Program-made: the position numbers and the translations under genes | Shown: positions 55,871-64,000 of the stretch, piece after piece | Numbering within the stretch: position 1 is the first letter of the stretch | Layout of the letters: every line of letters starts with the position of its first letter | The notes under the pieces: model-generated | Told to the model about the DNA's origin: nothing | Database searches by the model: none | The model's input: only the letters and a program-made list of their open reading frames with translations | Assembly: GCA_022432975.1 (NCBI GenBank) | Contig: CM039512.1 | Location: forward strand, 28,381,171-28,445,170 | DNA: 64,000 bases | Origin: Begonia masoniana | Taxonomy: Eukaryota > Streptophyta > Magnoliopsida > Cucurbitales > Begoniaceae | Direction: 5' to 3'

Positions 55871-55958
55871 TGTAGAGGGATTTGAACCCTCTATATCAAA
55901 AAACGTGTACAACGGATTAACAATCCAACGCTTTAATTCACTCAGTCATCTCTCTCCC
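55871..55958 (-). pseudogene. tRNA-Ser-like remnant, plastid trnS-GCU type
   Basis: Minus strand: AGATGACTGAGTG (D arm), AAAGCGTTGGATT-GTT-AATCC (anticodon arm; GCT changed to GTT), a long variable arm, and GAGGGTTCAAATCCCTC (T arm). It resembles plastid tRNA-Ser(GCU) from memory, with several C-to-T type changes. The acceptor stem no longer pairs at its 3' side. Likely a nuclear copy of plastid DNA, now inactive. Confidence 0.6.
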
Positions 55959-58335
55959 AATTGAAAAATGAAAAATAAAAAAGAATATTTACTATGTTAA
56001 TTAAGTAAGGTTTGTTCGACGAACCATAAAAAGGTCACGTCATTTATATTAAAACACGTCTTAAAATATTATTTTTAAAATTATGATGTTGAATATAAAA
56101 AATAACCTCTACCTCAAGTGGATCTACTACTAACTAAAATCTAATTATCTGAAAGCACAATCCATGAGTCCACGATTTATAATAAATTTAAATTCTTGGT
56201 ACCTAACCCAAAAAAAATTAATTTACCGAATTTTAGATTTAAGATTTTGCATCTAACATTCACGAATTATTTCAAAAAAAAAAATCCAAATTTAATTAGG
56301 TGGAAAAAATATTAAAATTTGGATCCCAATTATGCCTAAAACCAAAGCCTAAAGGGCTGGACCGCGGTCCAAATTCAACCACATTTAAAGCTGAATTGCG
56401 GTCCAAAATAGAGTTTGTTCGCGGCTCAGCTAACCGGTGCACAGACACAGCGAGGCAACGTCGCCCTCGCTCATTTGTGTAGCGATTCAAGAGCTCAAAG
56501 TCGAATAAACCCAAGCCAGATCTAGAGCATCAAAATCTTAAAAAAAAATAATCCAGCTTCTTTCGCTACTCCATGGCTAAATCACAGATATAAAAGCTGG
56601 ATTTTATACTTTCAATATGACGTTTTGATCCTCTGCATTTTCCGATTAACAAAGCAAAGCGGGCTGCCAATTAATCTACTAAATTCGCTTCGAAACATAT
56701 CGCAATTACTCTGCCAATTAACACAGTACTCTATCTCATGTGCGAAAGAAAACTCCACATGAATTTTTTTTCATTATTTTCAATAATTAAAAAAATACGA
56801 CATGATAAACTCTATCTATCGTTTATATCCTATCCTATGTTTTTGCTATATGTTTGGATCATATGAATGCACCATGTCTATGAATGGAAAGCATTAATTT
56901 GATAAATTGACATATATTGATCTGGAACAGATTGCTGAAAAGTAGATGCACAATCATAACTTTTGTGAAGGAAATAAAACGGAAGTGAAATGTCATAAAT
57001 TGGTACCAGTGACTTTAACTTATTTGATATTGCGTAGTGAATTAGGTCAAGTAACTTGGCAAAATTCATTTTGTTTAGCCTGCTTTCTATTTTTGGATGC
57101 AGCAAAAAGTTTGCCTTTCCAATAATAAATTACTAATTAATAAATCATTAATTAATATAATTAATGTCTTATTTTAATTATTTATATTTAATCTTAATTA
57201 TTTTATGAATTAGTTATCGGCGTTTTAAGAGATAGCAATTAATATTGAAGTCATCCTTAATTGTCAAAATTTTATTATTTTTTTTATTGTCTTTGAAACT
57301 TTTATGACTTAATAAGTCACGGAGACACACCAACCTAAATCAACATTAGATGATGGTAAGCCCACATGAATACTTATAAACTTGTTAATTTGAGATTAAT
57401 ATATCTTAAAAATTAGTTGTAAAAGGGTCTCCCAAACAAACTCTTAATCACTTTGGGTTTTATTAATAATGATAATAATAATAAAAAAAAAAAAGAGACA
57501 CTCTCATGTTCTCTTCATGTTCTCTTCATTTGTCCTTTCTGGCATTCTCCCTATATAATGAATCCAATATGTGAAGGCCACGTCATAGAATAGTTGAAAA
57601 GCTAAAGGAGATGTGTCCAATTCTAACAACTAAAAAAATAGAAAGTGCTTATTAATGATGACTTGTGTTTATTTTAAATATAATATAAAGAGAGATTTCT
57701 AGTTAAAAAAAAAAAGAATAAATAAACAAAATTCTAAACCTTTCTGGAAATGATATGAATATTCTACATTATTTTGGAATATTCTCTTTTAATTACTTCC
57801 AAGTTTTATTATGATTATTCATTTCAAATTTCTTAAACAAAACATTAATGGCACAATTAGTTGACATTTTACTACACACATTGTTACCACCCCTCATGCG
57901 AAGACAAGGATGACTCAACCTATATTAATGAAGTTGTACAATCACACATAACTAAAAAAATAAAAAATACATGATTTATTTCCCTACTTAATACAATTTA
58001 TTTTATGCTAATTTCTAGTATAAATTCTTACTAGTTCAGCCTTACATAGACACGCGTATGGTCTCAAAGTTTTATTAAAAATAATAAAAAAACAAAAGGG
58101 AGATATGATTGATTAAGATATATTATAACATTACTTGAGCTATACATACAAAACCATGGCATTCAACGAATGATACACAAGCAACGTGTCATGGCCTGTG
58201 CTTCTCCACGTTTAGTAAAATAATACTATGATAATCATGGGGGGTGTGGTGTACAAGCTTAAATAATTATTTTTGTCAAAAATATATAACATGTATAATT
58301 ATAATTAACTATTTTTCCAAATTTATTAAATTATT
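55959..58335. other. AT-rich intergenic DNA, no gene seen
   Basis: About 2.4 kb, very AT-rich, with A/T runs and no supported gene. Short frames near 56300 and 56880-57105 have no recognised motif. Confidence 0.6.
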
Positions 58336-58560
58336 AGGGAAAAGTACCATTTAGACTCCAACGTATGGGGTCAGTGACCATTTAGTACCTAACGTTTTTT
58401 TTGTACCCAATCAAACCCTAACGTATAAAACGTTTACAATTTAAACCCTACCGTCAATTTTTCAGTTAAATTTAACAGATTTTTTTCAAAATTCCTAAAT
58501 TACCCTCTCTCTCTGCGTAAAACTCCAGAAAAACCCCTCCGTTTCTGGTCTGTTGTTTTT
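58336..58560. repeat. Probable transposon end or MITE-like sequence
   Basis: GGGAAAAGTACCATTTAGAC followed by TTTAGTACCTAACG and AAACCCTAACG stretches looks like a dispersed repeat. No second end or target duplication found. Confidence 0.3.
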
Positions 58561-58622
58561 TTTTTTTTTACCGGCGCTGACGGTGTTGGATTGGTGGATT
58601 CAAAAACCCTATCGAGATGCAG

Positions 58623-59164
58623 TGTATCTAGGTACGTTAAGAAGTGATTAAACTTCCAATACTAAAATCTAGAATTCAAAACCAGGCCAAAAAAATGAAT
58701 TCCAGCGGATCCATTAATGTAAGAAATGACGTGAATTAAATGTGATTTCCGCTGTATGAAACATCTGGGCAGGAGCCTATGACGATGAAGAAGCAGCAGC
58801 TCATGCGTATGATTTGGCAGCTTTAAAGTACTGGGGACAGGAAACCATTCTTAGTTTTCCAGTAATTCCTCTTCCTCTTCTTCCCCTTACTGTAAACAGT
58901 TAAACCCGCCTGCGTTTCGCCAGAAGATTTCAATTTCGTTTTATCATAATCTGTAGCTAGAAACGTACGAAGAGGAGGTCAACCAAATGGAAGGCCAATC
59001 CAAAGAAGAATATATCGGATCATTGAGAAGGTAAATAATTCCTCAATCCAAGAATTAGTTCGTCATTAACAGAAATTAATCGAGATTGTTCTTTTTTTCC
59101 AATTAATCTGCAGGAAAAGTAGTGGGTTCTCTCGAGGAGTCTCGAAATATAGAGGCGTAGCAAG
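58623..59164 (+). pseudogene. AP2 transcription factor fragment (WRI/AIL-like), four exons
   Basis: Exons: 58623-58631 (nine-base microexon TGTATCTAG, after AG and before GT), 58773-58861 ([20 protein letters not shown]), 58957-59030 (TYEEEVNQMEGQSKEEYIGS) and 59114-59164 (KSSGFSRGVSKYRGVAR). All splice sites are canonical and phases match. Together they cover the end of AP2 repeat 1, the linker and the start of repeat 2. The nine-base exon is typical of WRINKLED1/AP2-family genes. The earlier exons, the second AP2 repeat and the activation region are absent; mobile-element-like DNA lies on both sides. It is either a gene broken by transposons or a fragment carried by one. Confidence 0.85.
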
Positions 59165-59373
59165 GTACGAGATAACAGTGGACAAAACATAACACCCTTT
59201 TTGTTCTGCTTTTTCCCATTGAATTTAATGACTTACGGATTTGTTTGAAGAACAATTTATGAGATTCTATGTGTTTAATTGAACATGGGCGAGATAAATG
59301 ACCTCAGACAGCGACTTGAACACGTACGAGGGGTCACTGCCCCGGATCGGCCCACGTTGTTAGCTATAAATTT
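59165..59373. other. Junction DNA between AP2 fragment and MULE-like remnant
   Basis: The intron after the last AP2 exon starts with GT at 59165. The next AP2 exon is not found. From about 59300, sequence of the GAACG-type transposon promoter begins. Confidence 0.5.
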
Positions 59374-59690
59374 TTGATAAGATTGACACGCTGCCTCAAA
59401 ACGGCCCCTCGATCTCAATTATTTTACCTAAGAACGAGGGCTGTTCTCAGAAACGGGGGACGATATCCGACACTATATAAGGAAACACTTCCACGTTCTC
59501 TCTCTCTGCTAGTAAAAAAACCCTCAAACCTCTACTCTTTCTTGCTCTGGCAAATTTTCTCTATATTAGCGACGTCGATAGATTCTGATTCGAGTAGATT
59601 GGTTGATTTAGACAAAACAATAAGTTGTAATACCAATATGGACTGATATTCGTACTGCACGCTCATATATGGTGATCTTCGTGCATTCTA
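59374..59690 (+). pseudogene. MULE N-terminal remnant
   Basis: Plus strand; TATA box ACTATATAAGG at 59474. Then IDSDSSRLVDLDKT and CNTNMD, matching the start of the MULE protein at 54188 (MDSDSSRSVDLDET, CDADMN). The start codon is lost (ATA for ATG) and a TGA follows at 59644. Only the first 40 residues or so are preserved. Confidence 0.68.
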
Positions 59691-59870
59691 ATATAGTTTT
59701 CATTATGTGCAGAAATATATGACTATTCGATTGTAATTTCGGTAAAAATAAACTAAACTAAAGTACAATCACAAAGTAAAGTACAATCATACTACTCATA
59801 GCATAAACTAAAGTACAAAAATAAAGTAAAATACATAAAATGAAATATAAAACATAAGCTAAACTACGAT

Positions 59871-61030
59871 GGGACATCGTCGTCGTCTTGCTCCAACCAA
59901 TTCATGATTTAGCTCTCTATGGGACTCAACTAGCTCTCTCTGTGTCACGGTGAGCTCCTCGACTCTGCCTACGAAGAAATTCAGTCTCTGCTCCATCCTG
60001 ACCCACCTACTAGCCATCTAGGGGGACAATGGCTGAGCGGGGGAGTCCTCCATAGGAACACATCTGCAGAGGTGGAGCCCTTGATCACCCTTGAACACCC
60101 AAGTTCCATCGATTTCAACCAGGTCCATCCGAATCAAATGAAGCCTATCAAATACATCGCTGGATCTCTGTGCTCTCATCTGCTTTCCAGTCGGTAGTTG
60201 AATCCAAGTTTGCTCGACGATCTTCTGTATCAACGTGCCGTACGACAGATTCCTGTTGTACGTCCGACCGATCTCATGCATGTGACATAAAATCACGAAG
60301 TCATGGTCGAACATCTTCTCATTGTAAAACTTCTTCATCACATAGAAATCCATGCAACTCACGAGATCTCTATGTCCATCCTGTTGTAGAATAGTGTGGG
60401 TGATCAGATTATGAATAACCTGAGCTCTGACGTTCAAATCCTTGGATTTTGGCTTCACGAACCCAGCAATGTTTTGGAATTGTGATGAATTTCTCTAAGG
60501 AACTCTGGTCACTCGGCTGATCTGAAAAAATCATAATCTCGGGAAACATGGTAGTGTCTCTCCACATCATTCCTTTCTTCTGCAAACCCGAGCAATTTAT
60601 TAATTGACTCTGGAGGTATAACAATCTCTGTACAATGATGTACGTCTTCAAACATCCTACCCTCCTAGTAGAGGTCAAGTTCGCATAAAACAAGCAAATA
60701 ATTCGGTCGCAGCTATCGTCCCTCAATCCGTACACTTCGTGTAGGGAGATTTTGTCGAACATCTCTTTGATCGCCAACGACTCTCAACCTCTAAAATTGG
60801 CTGTCTTCAAATGAATAACCGAGTGGTTTGACATATCCTGCTCAAACTGCTCTTGACACATCTGATTTAAAAATTCAATCGAAACATACCTAGTTGGCAG
60901 TCGTCGCACTTGAGCCGGAGCACCTTGTGACGACGATGTCCGGTTTGTCGGACCCCCTTGAGATGGTCATCTTTGTGAAAATGATGAAAAATTTGGTGGA
61001 ACACGTTCGGTCTAACCACCTTGTGACGGA
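59871..61030 (-). pseudogene. Putative plant transposon protein, broken
   Basis: Minus strand. Segments: RRLPTRYVSIEFLNQMC and SNHSVIHLKTANFRG (about 60960-60790); TGA near 60782; EMFDKISLHEVYGL, then CLFYANLTSTRRV (60777-60500); frame change near 60465; MKPKSKDLNVRAQVIHNLIT through EQTWIQLPTGKQMRAQR (60458-60018); a stop near 60018; coiled C-terminus ELTVTQRELVESHREL. It resembles the uncharacterised 'putative plant transposon protein' family often found in plant repeats; I am not certain of the family. The promoter region on its right shares GAACG motifs with the MULE remnants. Confidence 0.5.
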
Positions 61031-61640
61031 TCATCTTGACGAGACAGTCTTTTGTTTAATCACCAATTTGTGAGCCATTTGAGGAAATTTTGGAGATTTA
61101 TGTTGAATTTGGGATTTGGAGGATTTAGGACTCAGATTTGTGGGATTTTTGGATGATATTTGAAGAAAATGATTAGGAGGCGTGAGATGATCGAATTTTG
61201 GGTTGAAATCACAATGAGGCGGCGAGAAAATCGAGTTTTTCGACAGGGAGGGGTGAGAATAGGGGGTCGGTTCTTTATATAGAGTTGGGGATCGAACCCA
61301 TGATCCGGGGTAGCGACCTCGTTCTCATATCTCATTTTGAGAACGGGGGGACGATCCGGGACGATGACCCCCGTTCCCGATAACCTTGAAAAAGGAGAGG
61401 TAGGAAACATGGAGCCGATCCGAGGCGGTGTCTCTTCGGTCTCGAATCACGTGCAGTGCATGTGTTAAACGAAGGGTCTCCACCCCTCACATCGACCCTC
61501 CAAGTCATTATGTCAAGTGCCACATAAGCACTGGATAGATTGGGAGGCCGTTGAATGGCCCCCGACCTCGGTGTAAATTGAGAATGGGGGATGATCGGGA
61601 CCCTTATATTTTGGATAGTAAAATTTTTGGTTTAAGAATT
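61031..61640 (-). promoter_or_regulatory. Promoter and terminal region of the transposon
   Basis: Minus-strand TATA box CTATATAAAG near 61275. Upstream lie GAACGAGG, GAACGGGG and CCCCGGATC motifs also present at 59320-59460 on the plus strand, so the two ends of this 2.3-kb unit (about 59300-61620) look partly inverted. No clear terminal inverted repeat or target duplication identified. Confidence 0.45.
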
Positions 61641-61934
61641 AATTTAAATTAAACTCTTCTGGGTTGAAATTGTTTTTAACCCAAATTTAAATTAGTGGAG
61701 TAATACGCGTGTTAATTAGCAGTGTTGACAAGAATGTACGCTTTACGAGGCTTGATCACACCGAAATCAGCAAGTATAAGGGGCCACCCTCCGCCATTTC
61801 TCCTCAGAGGAGCACTCCCTCTGCCCCTCTGCGTTTTCTTACACTACTAAACTCCATGCCCAGAAGCTGAGGACTCAGAAGAAGAAAAGGGTACGAGCGA
61901 AACTTGCGTTTGGAGCTCTGAATTACGGACCAAT
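61641..61934 (+). promoter_or_regulatory. SPS promoter and 5' UTR
   Basis: TATA-like GTATAAGGGG at about 61775, then CT-rich leader sequence with the first coding ATG at 61935 (CCAATATGGCC). Upstream DNA to 61640 is AT-rich. The transposon boundary is only about 300 bp from the gene start. Confidence 0.5.
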
Positions 61935-64000
61935 ATGGCCGGAAACGACTGGATAAACAGCTATTTGGAAGCGATACTAGCCGTGGGACCTGCTTTGGAT
62001 GATGCCAAGTCTGCGAAATCATCGCCATCGTCGTTGTTGCTGAGAGAGAGAGGACATTTCAGCCCCACCCGGTATTTCGTCGAGGAGGTCATCACTGGTT
62101 TCGATGAGACTGATCTCTATCGCTCCTGGGTTAAGGTGAACTTTGCATAAATTCGTCAGTCACCCAATCACTCATATGAAAGTTTTTAATTGACTTTCAT
62201 GTTTATGGTTTTTTCCCCTCGTGTTAAGGCTGCCGCCACTAGGAGTCCTCAGGAGAGAAATACCAGATTGGAGAATATGTGTTGGAGAATTTGGAATTTG
62301 GCTCGTCAGAAGAAGCAGGTTTATGTTTATTTTGTTATTTTTCAATCTAAAAATAGTTATTAGATTCTACTTTCACAAACAAATCTCGATTCTTAGATTG
62401 GAGGTTGGTTAATTTTTGTAACTAAAATTGACTGGAAACTATGATGCCTGATCGGTTTATTCACTTGATCGGATTTTCTGTTCCTGAGTTTAACGGAAAA
62501 CAGTCTTTCATTCTGGAACCCAGAATAAAGATGATTACTAAAGCTTTTATCTACTCTGCAGCGATCAATTTATGCCCGTCTATACAGTACATACCCAGTT
62601 TCCAAATATCAACATTTTTGAAGGAATCACCTCTTAGTTAAGAAGCTACTATGAAAAAAGTTAAATACTGATCATATCTACAAATAGCGGTTGGTTTAAT
62701 TCCTCTACAACGAAGTCACATCTGTTTTCAATGTATTAATGAACCTGATGAACGATGCACCTGCATTGCAAGTCTAGATAACCTTTTTTTTTTTTTGGAA
62801 TTTCTTCGTTTTCTTTACATTGGGAAAGGGTTGGAGGCTTGGCAGTTGTTTTACAATGGTAGAGTATGACGTCTGGAACATAATTATTCAACATTATTTT
62901 GATTAGGTATTTAATGTAATTCCTCAATGATCTTTTCTGAAAATTTTGATTTATGTAGCTTGAAGGAGAAGAAGCACAGAGGAAGGCTAAGCGTCGCCTT
63001 GAACGTGAAAAGGGTCGCAGGGAGGCAACTGCTGACATGTCTGAGGACTTATCAGAGGGAGAGAAGGGAGATACAGTCAGTGACATGTCAACTCACGGAG
63101 ATAACACCAGAAGCAGATTGCCGAGGATCAGTTCGGTGGATGCAATGGAGGTTTGGGCTAGTCAACAGAAAGGAAAAAATCTATACATTGTATTAATAAG
63201 GCACTCACTGAACTTCTTTGGTATTCTTGTATCTACTGAGAATGTGGTTTCTATGTTTCTTATTTTAAAAATGACAATAGAATTTTCTTGTCTTCATTAA
63301 ATTTTAATAACACCTAGCCTCTGTGCAGCCTTCACGGTTTAATTCGGGGTGATAACATGGAGCTTGGTCGTGATTCTGATACTGGTGGTCAGGTCTGTAT
63401 ATTTTTTTATCTTTTTTTAATTATGTTATTATCCTCCAATTTTTGGTATCTCCTTCATTTGCTATGGAATGATAGGTTAAATATGTGGTGGAACTCGCAA
63501 GGGCTTTAGGCTCCATGCCAGGTGTATATCGTGTTGATCTGCTAACCAGACAAGTATCATCTCCAGAAGTCGATTGGAGCTATGGTGAGCCAACTGAAAT
63601 GCTCTCTCCAAGAAACTCTGATGCTTTGATGGGAGAGATGGGAGAGAGCAGTGGTGCCTATATTGTTCGTATACCATTTGGGCCAAAAGATAAATATATA
63701 CCAAAGGAACTTTTATGGCCTCACATCCCTGAATTTGTCGATGGTGCGCTTAACCATATAATTCAAATCTCGAAGGTTTTGGGTGAACAAATTGGTGGAG
63801 GGAATCCAGTATGGCCTGCTGCCATTCATGGGCATTATGCTGATGCAGGGGATTCTGCAGCTCTTCTCTCGGGTGCTCTGAATGTGCCGATGCTTTTTAC
63901 TGGTCATTCATTAGGCCGAGATAAACTGGAGCAACTACTAAAACAAGGTCGGCAATCAAAGGATGAAATAAGTAGAATGTACAAAATAATGAGACGGATA
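61935..64000 (+). CDS. SPS: Sucrose-phosphate synthase, exons 1-5 (runs past window)
   Basis: Makes sucrose-6-phosphate from UDP-glucose and fructose-6-phosphate in the cytosol, the controlling step of sucrose synthesis. Exons: 61935-62135 ([20 protein letters not shown]), 62229-62318, 62959-63200, 63329-63392 and 63477 onward. Phases agree at every join. Motifs: [20 protein letters not shown] at the N-terminus, a basic/acidic stretch ([14 protein letters not shown]), [11 protein letters not shown], which fits the light/dark phosphorylation serine region, GRDSDTGGQ of the GT-B sugar-binding domain, [17 protein letters not shown] and [33 protein letters not shown]. It looks like the A-type plant SPS. 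The third intron has a GC donor (AAG|GCACTC at 63201) and a normal AG acceptor (63328). No stops or frameshifts; this gene looks intact. About one third of the usual 1,050-residue protein is in view. Confidence 0.95.

Noticed and set aside
56296..57105. Short frames of 60-75 codons in AT-rich DNA
   Set aside because: No recognisable motif, splice context or repeat support.

Overview
The window is plant nuclear DNA, most likely from a eudicot. The evidence is an intron-containing sucrose-phosphate synthase gene, chromodomain Ty3/gypsy retrotransposons primed by initiator tRNA-Met, Cassandra (5S-carrying) TRIM elements, an hAT and a MULE transposon. There are no prokaryotic-style operons. About 85% of the window is transposons inside transposons. 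Only the right end (61.9-64.0 kb) holds an ordinary host gene, the 5' half of SPS.

Layout. Element A, a Tekay/Del-like chromovirus, fills 1-9348. Its 5' LTR is cut by the window edge and carries 33 copies of a 61-bp minisatellite. It lies in an older LTR remnant of the same lineage (9349-10312), which interrupts a minus-strand MULE transposase (10313-11312, resuming at 53605). That MULE is also split by element B (11313-53604, TSD aaatt). The 5' LTR of B holds an hAT transposon (12254-27753, TSD acagcatg). The hAT zinc-finger coding region is split by a minus-strand LTR element E (14762-26595, TSD atatt). E holds a three-LTR Cassandra array (19951-21265). The same B LTR also holds a solo LTR F (28858-31933, TSD ttaat). 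The coding region of B is split at 33567/47282 by solo LTR C (33568-47281, TSD ctatt), and C contains chromovirus D (37074-47042, TSD gtata). The 3' LTR of B holds a second Cassandra (50735-51612, TSD gtggg). MULE > B > hAT > E > Cassandra is five levels of nesting, each junction read from TSDs and element ends.

54.5-61.6 kb is AT-rich intergenic DNA. It has a plastid-like tRNA-Ser remnant, an AP2/WRI-like gene fragment with intact splice sites and a 9-nt microexon, and broken transposon genes sharing a GAACG-rich promoter region. SPS exons 1-5 follow.

Hunt highlight. LTRs of five distinct families (A/C, B, D, E, F) share a predicted intron of fixed design. It has an AG|GTAAGT donor; then, 32-46 nt downstream, a small hairpin running into CCTACAYCA; and a 3' splice site TGRTGTAG|G that is the exact complement of that motif. 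A further hairpin sits about 20 nt before the acceptor. Stems covary between families. I know of no description of this module. Separate warnings: a 1,003-base pure A run and two duplicated insertion junctions around element D look like assembly damage.
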